The notes below the pieces were generated by a model. That model was given only the letters and a program-made list of their open reading frames with translations. It did not search any database and had not been told where the DNA came from. Of a stretch of 60,307 nucleotides of DNA, positions 27,616 through 36,208 are shown in pieces. The position numbers and the translations under genes are program-made. Each line of letters begins with the position of its first letter. Position 1 is the first letter of the stretch. The DNA comes from Gordonia sputi NBRC 100414 (GTDB lineage: Bacteria > Actinomycetota > Actinomycetes > Mycobacteriales > Mycobacteriaceae), in assembly GCF_000248055.1 (NCBI RefSeq), contig NZ_BAFC01000072.1, positions 1 through 60,307 of the forward strand, read 5' to 3'.

Positions 27616-28771
27616 GTCCACAACGGTGACTTCGGTGACCGGGACATCAGATGCTGGGATATCGGTGGGATCGGTGGCCGATCTGCTCGATCGCGTCTAC
27701 CCGCCGAGGCTGGCGGAGGCATGGGACTCGGTGGGACTCGTGTGTGGGGATCGCACGGAAGCCGTTGCGCGGGCGCTGATCTGCGTCGACGTCACCGATG
27801 CCGTCGTCGACGCGGCGGTCGCAGGCGACGTCGACATCATCGTCGCGCACCATCCGCTGCTGTTGCGCGGGGTCGACTCGGTTGCCGCCGATACCGCGAA
27901 AGGCTCTGTGCTGCATCGGCTGATCCGCGCGCGCACGGCGCTGTTCACCGCACACACCAATGCCGACAGTGCACGTCCGGGAGTGTCGGATGCGCTCGCG
28001 GATGTACTCGGCGTCGTCGACACCTCACCGCTGCAGCCCGCGCCGTTGGCGCCCATGGACAAGTGGATCGTCATGGTGCCCGAGGGCAGCGCCGAGCAGG
28101 TCAGCGAGGCGATGTTCGCGGCGGGAGCCGGGGCTATCGGTGAGTACCGCGACTGCGCGTGGTCGGTGGTGGGCGTCGGTCAGTTCGAGGCGCGAGGTGC
28201 GGCCAATCCGACGATCGGGTCGCTGGGAGAACGGACGCATGTCGACGAAGCGCGGGTGGAAATGGTCGCGGCGCGCGGTCTGCGCCGGTCCGTGCTCGCT
28301 GCACTTCGTGCCGCTCACCCCTACGAGGAGCCCGCATTCGACATCCTTGCCGAAGAAGCCATCGACTCGGACACGGGTCTCGGCAGGGTCGGGCGGCTCG
28401 CATCGCCGTCGACCGTCGGGGAGTTCGTGACGCGAGCAGCCGGTACGCTGCGCTCGCCGTGGGGAGTGCGTGCCACCGGGGAGCGCAGCCGCGTCGTGGA
28501 GACCGTTGCGGTGTGCGGTGGCGCGGGCGATTCGCTGCTCGACACGGTTCGTGGCCTCGGCGTCGACCTGTATCTGACCGGCGACCTGCGGCACCATCCG
28601 GTCGACGAGGCGCTGCGTGCGGGCGGACCGGTGTTGGTCGACGCGGGGCACTGGGCCACCGAATTCCCGTGGTGCACACAGGTTGCCGAACTGTTGGCGA
28701 ACAGGCTCGCACTCGACGTCGAGGTCTTCGCGACGCCAACCGACCCGTTCACGCTGCATGCGGATTGCTGA
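27599..28771 (+). CDS. Nif3/YbgI family metal-binding protein (GTP cyclohydrolase I type 2-like)
   Basis: A 390-residue Nif3 family protein with the inserted middle domain (about 150-260) that lengthens Gram-positive members. Metal ligands: VAHHPLLLRG, FTAHTNAD, and near the end DAGHWATEFPW. Activity is unproven in this family. ATG 27599 with GAAAGGA 9 bases upstream, overlapping the cobC end by 17 bases, so translation is coupled to cobC; a longer in-frame ORF would overlap cobC much further and is not supported. Confidence 0.87.
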   Translation: MTHKDESTTVTSVTGTSDAGISVGSVADLLDRVYPPRLAEAWDSVGLVCGDRTEAVARALICVDVTDAVVDAAVAGDVDIIVAHHPLLLRGVDSVAADTAKGSVLHRLIRARTALFTAHTNADSARPGVSDALADVLGVVDTSPLQPAPLAPMDKWIVMVPEGSAEQVSEAMFAAGAGAIGEYRDCAWSVVGVGQFEARGAANPTIGSLGERTHVDEARVEMVAARGLRRSVLAALRAAHPYEEPAFDILAEEAIDSDTGLGRVGRLASPSTVGEFVTRAAGTLRSPWGVRATGERSRVVETVAVCGGAGDSLLDTVRGLGVDLYLTGDLRHHPVDEALRAGGPVLVDAGHWATEFPWCTQVAELLANRLALDVEVFATPTDPFTLHADC

Positions 28772-28826
28772 GCGACGGTGGGTACCGCGTACCGTTGACC
28801 GAACGTGTGAACTCCAGGAGGCCCCC

Positions 28827-28847
28827 ATGAAAGTCGATGCCGAGTGA
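28827..28847 (+). CDS. Six-codon leader mini-ORF MKVDAE
   Basis: ATG at 28827 follows a strong SD (AGGAGG, 28816-28821) and encodes MKVDAE before TGA. That stop overlaps the GTG of the zinc-ribbon gene as GTGA. The mini-ORF start resembles the real gene start (MKADP), which suggests a local duplication of the initiation region. Ribosomes probably load here and re-initiate at the GTG. Confidence 0.45.
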   Translation: MKVDAE

Positions 28848-29581
28848 AGGCCGACCCGTCCGCGCAGCGACATCTGCTCGACCTTGCCGACGCCGATGCC
28901 GCCGTTGCCCGCGTCGACCATCGCGGCAAATCGCTGCCGGAGGTGGCCGAGATCGCCGAGCTGACCACCAAGATCGACTCGACTCGCGACGACCTTGTGC
29001 GCGCCGACATCTCCGCTGAAGACCTCACCCGCGAGTATCGACGCGTCGACAGCGAGGTGACCGGAATGGCCGACCGCGAGCGCAAGGACTCCGCGCTGCT
29101 CGCCGGTGGGGGACTGGCGCCCAAGGCGTTGTCGGAGTTGCAGCACGAACTCGGTAGCCTCGCCCGCCGCCGCTCCGTACTCGAAGACGACCTGCTCGGC
29201 GTCATGGAACGACAGGAAGCCGTCGAAGCCGAACGGCAGCGCGCCTCGGCGACCGTCGAACATCTGCAGACCCAGCTCGCGGACGCCGAGAAGCGACGCG
29301 ACGAGGCGAAGGCTGCTGTCGACGCTGATCGCGAGGTCGCGATCACACGCCGCGAGGCGATCGCCGGTGACATTCCCGCGGACCTCCTGGCGATCTACGA
29401 CCGGCAGCGCGCCGCGGGCAAGATCGGTGCGGGACTGCTGCGGGCGCGACGCTGCGGAGCGTGCCGGATGGAGCTCGACCGCGGAACCCTCGCCTCGATC
29501 GCCGCTGCCCTCGCAGACGACGTGGTCCGGTGCGAGGAATGCGGCGCAGTTCTCGTCCGTACCAACGAGTCCGGTCTGTAG
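28844..29581 (+). CDS. Coiled-coil zinc-ribbon protein (Rv2229c-like)
   Basis: A 245-residue protein: two long antiparallel helices (about 30-170, heptad-rich, charged) followed by a C4 zinc ribbon with CGAC at 204-207 and CEEC at 230-233. This is the CT398/FlgN-like hairpin plus zf-RING_7 architecture conserved beside Nif3 in actinomycetes. Function is unknown; roles in secretion or nucleic-acid handling have been suggested for related proteins. GTG start supported by the conserved MKAD N-terminus and by the overlap with the leader mini-ORF. Confidence 0.86.
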   Translation: MKADPSAQRHLLDLADADAAVARVDHRGKSLPEVAEIAELTTKIDSTRDDLVRADISAEDLTREYRRVDSEVTGMADRERKDSALLAGGGLAPKALSELQHELGSLARRRSVLEDDLLGVMERQEAVEAERQRASATVEHLQTQLADAEKRRDEAKAAVDADREVAITRREAIAGDIPADLLAIYDRQRAAGKIGAGLLRARRCGACRMELDRGTLASIAAALADDVVRCEECGAVLVRTNESGL

Positions 29582-29589
29582 GCGCAACC

Positions 29590-30249
29590 GTGAGCTCCGG
29601 TTCGGCGGCCACGCCGTCGTGGCAGGGGCAGCGTGCAGAACCGACGCGCCTGGTGTTGCTGCGACACGGCCAGACGCCGCTGTCGATCGAACGACGCTAT
29701 TCGGGCCGGGGCAACCCCCGGCTGACCGAGCTGGGGGAACAGCAGGCACTCGCCGCGGCGTCGCGCATCGCCGCTGAGGCCGACGTCGCTGCCGTGGTCA
29801 GCTCGCCACTCGACCGCGCACGCCAGACTGCGCAGGCCGTCGTCGACCGGATCGGCGGCGAGGTGATCGAGGATGCAGGCTTCATCGAGAACGACTTCGG
29901 TGGCTGGGAAGGGCTGACGTTCTCCGAGGCCGCGGCCCGCGACCCGCAGGTACACGCCCGCTGGCTCGGCGACTACACCGCCCCGGCACCCGACGGCGAG
30001 AGCTTCGCGCAGGTTGCTGAGCGGGTGATCGCGGCGAAAGACCAACTGGTCCAGAAGTATTCGGGGCGGACCGTGGTGGTGGTGTCGCACGTGACACCGA
30101 TCAAGACGCTGCTCCAACATGCGCTGACAGTCGGACCGGAGCTGCTGTTCCACCTCCACCTCGACCTCGCGTCGGTGTCGGTGACCGAGTTCTACCCGGA
30201 CGGCGGCTCGGTGGTGCGCTCGGTCAACGAGACCGCCCACTTGAACTGA
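29590..30249 (+). CDS. Histidine phosphatase (phosphoglycerate-mutase-like), lacking RNase HI domain
   Basis: A 219-residue branch-1 histidine phosphatase. The catalytic RHG is at 25-27 (LVLLRHGQTP), with SSPLDRARQTA, the acid region FGGWEGLTF and the second His in VSHVTPIK. In M. tuberculosis the same place is held by Rv2228c, a fusion of RNase HI and this phosphatase. Here the GTG start (29590) is only 8 bp past the zinc-ribbon stop, so no room exists for the nuclease domain. A longer in-frame ORF merely overlaps the previous gene. Alpha-ribazole phosphatase activity (cobalamin pathway) is possible. Confidence 0.86.
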   Translation: MSSGSAATPSWQGQRAEPTRLVLLRHGQTPLSIERRYSGRGNPRLTELGEQQALAAASRIAAEADVAAVVSSPLDRARQTAQAVVDRIGGEVIEDAGFIENDFGGWEGLTFSEAAARDPQVHARWLGDYTAPAPDGESFAQVAERVIAAKDQLVQKYSGRTVVVVSHVTPIKTLLQHALTVGPELLFHLHLDLASVSVTEFYPDGGSVVRSVNETAHLN

Positions 30250-30251
30250 CC

Positions 30252-30356
30252 CTGCCGACCGGGCGTCCCGTACTGCCGACTGGGCGTCCCGTACTGCCGA
30301 CTGGGTGTCGTGTACAGCCGAGTGGGCGTCGTGTCGTGCCGAGTGGGTATATCCGG
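30252..30356. repeat. Array A: five 21-bp direct repeats downstream of rnpB
   Basis: Units begin at 30252, 30273, 30294, 30315 and 30336, exactly 21 bp apart. The core on the plus strand is TGCCGACTGGGCG; units 1-3 are close copies, 4-5 more diverged. It starts 3 bp after the phosphatase stop and ends about 9 bp before the rnpB 3' stem. The core is the reverse complement of the core of array B. Confidence 0.9.
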
Positions 30357-30364
30357 ACCGAGGG

Positions 30365-30772
<408 letters not shown>

Positions 30773-30830
30773 CCCGTACAGCTTAGCCCGCTGACACGGG
30801 CATCCAGCACGCCCGTTGGAGCTGCGGGGA

Positions 30831-30935
30831 GCGCCCAGCCGACGTTCTGCTGCGCCCAGTCGACGGTCAGGAGCGCACAATCGACGGTCTGAGGCGCCCA
30901 GTCGGCACTCTGGAGCGCACGGTCGGCGATAGTGT
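30831..30935. repeat. Array B: five 21-bp direct repeats upstream of rnpB
   Basis: Units begin at 30831, 30852, 30873, 30894 and 30915, exactly 21 bp apart. Each starts GCGCCC or GCGCAC, followed by AGTCGACGGT or AGTCGGCACT. The fourth unit shares 13 bases (CGCCCAGTCGGCA) with the reverse complement of array A unit 2. The array ends 7 bp before the RNB-nuclease start codon and lies about 60 bp upstream of rnpB. Confidence 0.9.
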
Positions 30936-30942
30936 CGAAAGA

Positions 30943-32391
30943 GTGCAGCGCAGATTCTCCGCCCCCGACATCGACTTCGAGTCGATCCGCACCGAGCTGG
31001 GGATCTGCGAGGACTACGGCGAAGCCGCGCTCGACGAGGCGGAGCACGCGGTCGACGCACACGCCGAGCGGGTAGACCGTCGCGACATCCCGCTGGTCAC
31101 GATCGACCCGCCGGGGTCGATGGACCTTGACCAGGCGGTCGCGATGTCGTTCGACGCAGACGGCTTCGAGGTCCACTACGCGATAGCCGACGTCGCCGCG
31201 CTCGTTCGGCCAGAGCATGCACTCGACGCCGAGAGTCGACGTCGAGGCGCGACCATCTACTTCCCCGACGGCTCGGTGCCGTTGCATCCGAGGGTGCTGT
31301 CGGAGGGATCGGGATCGCTGCTCCCCGGCGTGACGCGCCCCGCGGTGCTGTGGACGATCCGCGTTGCACCGGACGGCGACGTGACCGGAGTACACCTCGA
31401 GCGTGCACTCGTGGAATCGGTCGCACGACTCGACTATGCGGGAGTGACGGCGGACGCCGCCGCACGCACCCTGCATCCGTCGATCAGCGCGCTGCCCGCG
31501 TTCGGTGAGCTCCGACGTCGAGTTGCGTTGGCGCGCGGGGCAATCGAACTCGACCTTCCCGACCAGGAGGTGACCCGCGTCGACGACGGATGGGTGCTCG
31601 CCCTTGCGGCTCGCACGCCCGCCGATATGTGGAACTCGCAGTTGTCGCTTCTCACCGGCACCTGTGCGGGAAAGATCATGGCCGACGCGGGTATCGGTCT
31701 GCTGCGCACGCTTCCACCGGCACCTGCCGACGCCGTCGACAAGCTCAGAGCGACCGCCGACGCTCTCGACGTCGCGTGGCCCGACGACGCGACCCCCGGA
31801 CATTTCCTCGCGGCACTGCCGGTCGACGAGCCGTCGACCCTCGCCCTGATGTCGCAGGCGAGTTCGCTGATGCGCGGCGCGGGGTACCTCCCGCTCGGCG
31901 TGCAGACCGGTGAGGCGGACACGGCCCCTCCAACGCGCGACGAGATGGTCCACTCGGCGATCGGTGGCGTCTACGCACACGTGACCGCGCCACTGCGACG
32001 CCTCGGCGATCGATTCGCCACCGAGGTGTGCCTGGCCGTCACATCGGGAAACCCGGTGCCAGACTGGGTGTTACGTGCGTTGCCGACACTGCCGGGCATC
32101 CTGCGTTCTGCCGACTCGCTCGGGTCGTCTGCCGACCGGGAGAGTATCGACCTCGCCGAGTCGGTGATACTCGCCGACCGAGTCGGCGAGCGCTTCGACG
32201 CCGTGGTCCTGTCCGGGGCGACAGCGAAGACCGGAGCGGCAGCGAAGAAGCGCGCGAAGATCTTCATCGCACAACCGCCGATCCTGGCCGAATGCGACGG
32301 CACTCCGACCGCGGCCTCGCGTATCGACGTCACCCTGACCGCAGCCGATCCGGCGTCGCGCAAAGTACGCTTCGCACCATCGAACGCCTAG
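30943..32391 (+). CDS. RNB-domain ribonuclease (RNase II/R-like, short form)
   Basis: A 482-residue protein consisting mainly of an RNB catalytic domain (about 45-380), without recognisable cold-shock or S1 domains, whereas RNase II/R have 640-800 residues. The active-site block is IDPPGSMDLDQAVAM: Asp55, Asp61 and Asp63 match the catalytic Asp set, but the fourth Asp is Gln64. SAIGGVYAHVTAPLRRLGDR near 345-365 is the conserved RNB end motif (YxHxTxPLRR). This short form occurs in other Mycobacteriales. GTG start with GAAAG upstream, immediately after repeat array B. Confidence 0.84.
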   Translation: MQRRFSAPDIDFESIRTELGICEDYGEAALDEAEHAVDAHAERVDRRDIPLVTIDPPGSMDLDQAVAMSFDADGFEVHYAIADVAALVRPEHALDAESRRRGATIYFPDGSVPLHPRVLSEGSGSLLPGVTRPAVLWTIRVAPDGDVTGVHLERALVESVARLDYAGVTADAAARTLHPSISALPAFGELRRRVALARGAIELDLPDQEVTRVDDGWVLALAARTPADMWNSQLSLLTGTCAGKIMADAGIGLLRTLPPAPADAVDKLRATADALDVAWPDDATPGHFLAALPVDEPSTLALMSQASSLMRGAGYLPLGVQTGEADTAPPTRDEMVHSAIGGVYAHVTAPLRRLGDRFATEVCLAVTSGNPVPDWVLRALPTLPGILRSADSLGSSADRESIDLAESVILADRVGERFDAVVLSGATAKTGAAAKKRAKIFIAQPPILAECDGTPTAASRIDVTLTAADPASRKVRFAPSNA

Positions 32392-32406
32392 CGGCAGCCT
32401 TCGGCG

Positions 32407-32456
32407 TCAGCAGTCCGGGACTGGCTTCGGCTCAGCAGTCCGGGACCGCCTTCGGC
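32407..32456. repeat. Two 25-bp tandem copies between convergent genes
   Basis: 32407-32431 and 32432-32456 differ at two or three bases; both begin TCAGCAGTCCGGGAC and end CTTCGGC. The third TCAG is the stop codon region of the CYTH-CHAD gene. It fills the gap between the RNB nuclease and CYTH-CHAD genes. Confidence 0.75.
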
Positions 32457-33953
32457 TCAGAGATCCTTGGCGGCCTTGCGGTATGCGGCAATCGCCTGCT
32501 CTCCGTTGGCCTGTTCACGGGCGTCGATTCGACCGAGCACGAACAGATCCATGCCCGACAACTCGCCCGACGCCGCCAGCTCGGCCAGCCGTGCGCGATT
32601 GATACGCGAGTCGTTGTAGTCGCCGAGCGCCGACTGGAGGTCCTTCGCCGTCTTCGAGATCTGCTTGTACTTCTTCTTCTGCAGCGGTTCGGCGGCATCG
32701 GTGCTGTAGCGCAGTCGTTTTGCGCGTTTGCGGATGGTGTGGAGTTGCTCCGACCACTCGTGCGATCCTTCGGGCAACTCCGCGAGCTCGCGATGTGCCT
32801 TCCGAATGTGCTTGCGGCTCTTGCTGATCGCCTTGTCGACGGCGGTCGTCGCAGGCAGGTCGGCATCCGGTCCGGCTGGTGGATCGGCGATCAATTCGTC
32901 GATGGCGTCGAGCAGTCGGAAGTAGCGCTGCGAGTTCATCGCCGCGTGGGTCGCGGCGACGGCGCGATCGTGTGCCGCGGATTCCGTGCCCGCCAGCGCG
33001 TTCACCAGCGTCTCCGATGCCACTTCGTCGCGCAGCAGAGTGCTGTCGATCTCCAGTTGCACTTCGGAATCGCGTGCGTCGCCGAGGATGCGCGCCAGCA
33101 GTTTCAGTTCACCCGCGATGTGTTCGGTGCGGGCGGCGTCGAGCACTGTGGGAAAGCCGGAGAACACGCTGCGCATGCGGCGTGCGGTCACGCGCATCTG
33201 ATGCACCGCGTCGTCGGCGTCCTCGCGAACCAGCGGATCCCAGGCGATGAGGGAATTGCGGTGCCGCGTGACGTCGGCGATCACCAATTCGAGCGCCGAT
33301 GGGTGGCGCCCCAGCGTGGGAGGCGGTGTCACCGCGGGCGTCGAGCCGATGGCGCGCGCGAGTTTCGACGCACTCGACGGTTCCTGACCACCGGCGCCAC
33401 GAAGCAGTTTGTGCGCGGCCTTCAGTAGTTTCTGAGTGCCGCCCTCGAGGAGTTCGAACTCCCACTCGGACCATTGCTGCGACGACCCGCCCGGCAGCAA
33501 CGACTGCGCGGTCACGCGGTCGTCGGCGAACTCGGCAAGCTTCACGCCGTCGGTGCCCAGCAGCGTCGTGATCGTGCGGACCGTCGAGATCGCCGCCACC
33601 GGTAGCAGTGGCCTATGCCGGGTGTAGACGAGTACCGGGTCGACGAGTGCGTCGGGGATGTCGCCGTCGGCGGGAGCCTCGTCGAAAGTCACCTGTAGTT
33701 CGCGTCGTGCGCCCGGGACATCGCCGGGGCGCTTGAGGTGCCATCCCTCGTCGTGTCCACCGCGCCTGCGCCGCATGGTGATTCGGTTCGACGCGAGGTC
33801 GAGGTTCTCTGTGTCGAAGTACGTTGCGTCGAGGGTGAACGTCTCCGGTTCCGTGGCCGCCACCACGCCCGGGAGGACGCGAAGGTCGGGCGGCGTGATG
33901 CCCGGATCGACATCGAATTTGAGCTCCACCTCGACCTGCTCGCTTGCGGGCAA
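32457..33953 (-). CDS. CYTH and CHAD domain protein (polyphosphate-related)
   Basis: A 498-residue two-domain protein like Rv2226. The N-terminal CYTH triphosphate-tunnel domain (about 5-205) begins with ExExK (Glu8, Glu10, Lys12). The C-terminal CHAD domain (about 215-490) is helical with conserved His and Arg/Lys such as VHQMRVTARRMRSVF and LHTIRKRAKRLRYS. CHAD binds polyphosphate; the CYTH part may hydrolyse triphosphate or inorganic polyphosphate. The start is TTG at 33953, supported by a near-perfect SD (AGGAGGA) 5-6 bases upstream and by the domain start. Confidence 0.88.
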   Translation of the reverse strand: MPASEQVEVELKFDVDPGITPPDLRVLPGVVAATEPETFTLDATYFDTENLDLASNRITMRRRRGGHDEGWHLKRPGDVPGARRELQVTFDEAPADGDIPDALVDPVLVYTRHRPLLPVAAISTVRTITTLLGTDGVKLAEFADDRVTAQSLLPGGSSQQWSEWEFELLEGGTQKLLKAAHKLLRGAGGQEPSSASKLARAIGSTPAVTPPPTLGRHPSALELVIADVTRHRNSLIAWDPLVREDADDAVHQMRVTARRMRSVFSGFPTVLDAARTEHIAGELKLLARILGDARDSEVQLEIDSTLLRDEVASETLVNALAGTESAAHDRAVAATHAAMNSQRYFRLLDAIDELIADPPAGPDADLPATTAVDKAISKSRKHIRKAHRELAELPEGSHEWSEQLHTIRKRAKRLRYSTDAAEPLQKKKYKQISKTAKDLQSALGDYNDSRINRARLAELAASGELSGMDLFVLGRIDAREQANGEQAIAAYRKAAKDL

Positions 33954-33999
33954 CTCGTCCTCCTGTCGGTAATGGCTGAATTGAGTCTAGGCGAGCGAG

Positions 34000-34968
34000 T
34001 CAGCGATCGGCGAAGACATCGGTTGCTTCGACGAGATGATGTGCGATGCCCGGTTCGAAGGACGCATGGCCGGCATCGGCGACGACGTGCAGCGTCGCCG
34101 ACGGCCATGCGCGGTGCAGATCCCAGGCGCTGCGCATCGGGCATACGACGTCGTATCGGCCCTGCACGATCACCGCGGGGATGTGTGCGATGCGGTCGAT
34201 GTCGCGGAGTAGCTGGCCATCCTCGAGGAAGCCGTGATGAACGAAGTAGTGGTTCTCGATCGAGGCGAATGCGAGGTCGAACCGCGATCCCACGTCTTCC
34301 TTCGACGCCGCTGCCTCCTCGGGCTTGGGGATGAGGTAGCTCGTCGCCTGCTCCCAGCCGGTCCAGGCCCGTGCGGCGGCGACCGCGACGTCGGTGTCGT
34401 CGGAGGTGAGTAGTCGGTGATAGGCGGCGACAAGGTCGCCGTCGCGTTCGTTCTCGGGGATCGGCGCGAGATAGGACTCCCACACGTCGGGGTAGATGTG
34501 CGCCGCACCGCCGTTGTAGTACCAGTCGATTTCGCTGCGACGCAGCAGGAAGATCCCGCGGAGCACCAACTCGGTGACGCGGTCGGGGTGCGCCTGCGCG
34601 TAGGCGAGCCCGAGCGTCGAACCCCACGAGCCGCCGAAGACCTGCCAGCGCTCGATGTCGAGGTGCGTGCGCAGCGACTCCATGTCGGAGATCAACTTGG
34701 GTGTGGTGTTCACCGAGAGGTCGGCGCCGTCGGCGATGTGGGGGCGCGACTTTCCGCATCCGCGTTGGTCGAACAGGACGATTCGGTAGCGCGCGGGGTC
34801 GAAGAAGCGTCGCTGATCGGGGCCGGTGCCTCCGCCGGGGCCGCCGTGGACGAACACCGCAGGCTTGCCGTCGGGGTTGCCTGAGGTCTCCCAGTAGATT
34901 TCCTGGCCGTCATCGACAGCCAGGTGTCCCGACGCGTAGGGCTCGATGGGCGGGTAGAGGCTTCGCAT
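34000..34968 (-). CDS. pip: Proline iminopeptidase
   Basis: A 322-residue alpha/beta hydrolase of family S33 that removes N-terminal proline. Diagnostic motifs: HGGPGGG (41-47), FDQRGCGKSRPH and nucleophile Ser114 in GGSWGSTL, then GRYDVVCP with the catalytic Asp and His in DAGHAS. ATG start. It ends 46 bp before the TTG of CYTH-CHAD and starts about 45 bp past a strong panB terminator hairpin, so it is probably a separate unit. M. tuberculosis does not have it at this position. Confidence 0.91.
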   Translation of the reverse strand: MRSLYPPIEPYASGHLAVDDGQEIYWETSGNPDGKPAVFVHGGPGGGTGPDQRRFFDPARYRIVLFDQRGCGKSRPHIADGADLSVNTTPKLISDMESLRTHLDIERWQVFGGSWGSTLGLAYAQAHPDRVTELVLRGIFLLRRSEIDWYYNGGAAHIYPDVWESYLAPIPENERDGDLVAAYHRLLTSDDTDVAVAAARAWTGWEQATSYLIPKPEEAAASKEDVGSRFDLAFASIENHYFVHHGFLEDGQLLRDIDRIAHIPAVIVQGRYDVVCPMRSAWDLHRAWPSATLHVVADAGHASFEPGIAHHLVEATDVFADR

Positions 34969-35014
34969 GCCCTCACCCTATGCCGACCTGTTTCGGATCG
35001 GCCGCGCCGATCGC

Positions 35015-35053
35015 ATCCGCGCGCGGGTCGGGTCGGCCGCCCCGCGCGCGGAT
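35015..35053 (-). terminator. panB terminator hairpin
   Basis: A perfect 13-bp stem (35015-35027 with 35041-35053) with a 13-base loop lies 12 bp past the panB stop. It is G+C-rich with no U-tract, the usual actinobacterial form. A second smaller hairpin GATCGGC-CGC-GCCGATC follows at 34996-35012. Confidence 0.65.
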
Positions 35054-35065
35054 CAGATCAGACGA

Positions 35066-35950
35066 TCAGTAGCTGTGCTCCGGAGCGGGGAATACCCCGC
35101 GGCGCACCTCGTCGGCGTATGTTGCTGCGGCGGTGCGCAACTCGCCGCCGACGTCGGCGTACCGCTTGACGAACCGTGCGGTCTTGCCGTGTGTGAAGCC
35201 TGCCATGTCCTGCCAGACGAGTACCTGGGCGTCGGTCTCGTTGCCCGCTCCGATGCCGACCGTCGGGATGGTGAGTTTGCGCGTGATCTGTGCCGCGAGT
35301 TCTGCGGGGACCATCTCCATGACCACTGCGAATGCGCCGGCTTCCTGGACGGCGATCGCGTCGGCGATGAGCTGGTCCGCCGCGTCGCCGCGACCCTGGA
35401 CGCGGAACCCGCCGAGTCCGTTGACGCTCTGCGGGGTGAAACCGATGTGCGCCATCACGGGGATTCCGGCTGCGGTCAGCGTGGCGATCTGGTCGGCAAC
35501 GCGTTCTCCGCCTTCGAGTTTGACCGCGTGTGCACCGGTCTCCTTGAAGAAGCGGACGGCTGTCTCGAGTGCCTGCTGCGGGCCTGCTTCGTAGCTGCCG
35601 AACGGGAGATCGGCGACGACGAGCGCGTGGGGTGCGCCGCGGACGACGGCGCGTGCGAGCGGGATCAGCTCGTCGATGGAGACGGGGATGGTGGTGTCGT
35701 AACCGAGGACGACGTTGGCGGCCGAATCGCCGACCAGAAGAACGGGGATCTCGGCCTCGTCGAAGATGCGGGCCGTCGAATAGTCGTATGCGGTGAGCAT
35801 CGACCACTTCTCGCCCTGCTCTTTCATCTGTGCCAGATGATGGATGCGGGTGGTGCGTCGACGCGGTGCGGATTCGCCGGATGCTGAAGTGCCGGACGTG
35901 GGAGCGCCACCGTAGATGGGCGCGTCGGAATGAGCTGCCTCGTGGGACAT
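35066..35950 (-). CDS. panB: 3-methyl-2-oxobutanoate hydroxymethyltransferase
   Basis: A 294-residue TIM-barrel enzyme, first step of pantothenate synthesis (ketoisovalerate to ketopantoate using methylene-THF). After a disordered lead of about 35 residues the conserved blocks are [55 protein letters not shown] and [20 protein letters not shown] [19 protein letters not shown]. The start is ATG 35950 with AAGAGA upstream; a much longer in-frame ORF has no family support. The product CoA precursor feeds the phosphopantetheine of AcpM. Confidence 0.94.
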   Translation of the reverse strand: MSHEAAHSDAPIYGGAPTSGTSASGESAPRRRTTRIHHLAQMKEQGEKWSMLTAYDYSTARIFDEAEIPVLLVGDSAANVVLGYDTTIPVSIDELIPLARAVVRGAPHALVVADLPFGSYEAGPQQALETAVRFFKETGAHAVKLEGGERVADQIATLTAAGIPVMAHIGFTPQSVNGLGGFRVQGRGDAADQLIADAIAVQEAGAFAVVMEMVPAELAAQITRKLTIPTVGIGAGNETDAQVLVWQDMAGFTHGKTARFVKRYADVGGELRTAAATYADEVRRGVFPAPEHSY

Positions 35951-36090
35951 CGTTGTCTCTTTTCTTCCTCGAGTCCCGCGTGGCGGGTACCCGGGCTGTG
36001 TTCGGACGCCTCCATGGTCCCACCGAAGTGCTGGGTGAAAACCCGCGATAGACGTGTGATTGCTCACATCGCGCAGGCATGTGCACTCGG

Positions 36091-36120
36091 GGTCTCGACA
36101 AGCTCGACCAGCGGTGTCGA
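36091..36120. repeat. Single copy of a REP-like TCTCGACAAGCTCGA element
   Basis: GGTCTCGACAAGCTCGACCA followed by GCGG lies in the 258-bp gap between panB and the exported protease. The same motif with small changes forms the array at 59.2-59.4 kb. It contains the short dyad TCGA-N5-TCGA. The rest of the gap has no gene. Confidence 0.7.
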
Positions 36121-36208
36121 CACGCGCGTCCGTACCATCACCGTGGTGACCTGCTCTTTTCTCGCGCGGAGGCCTCTGCGGTCTCGACGTGCGTGCGGGC
36201 AGGGTCGC

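Noticed and set aside
28025..29749. A 574-codon antisense frame over Nif3 and the zinc-ribbon gene
   Set aside because: Low-complexity Arg/Ser/Ala translation without motifs; both sense genes have complete family motifs.
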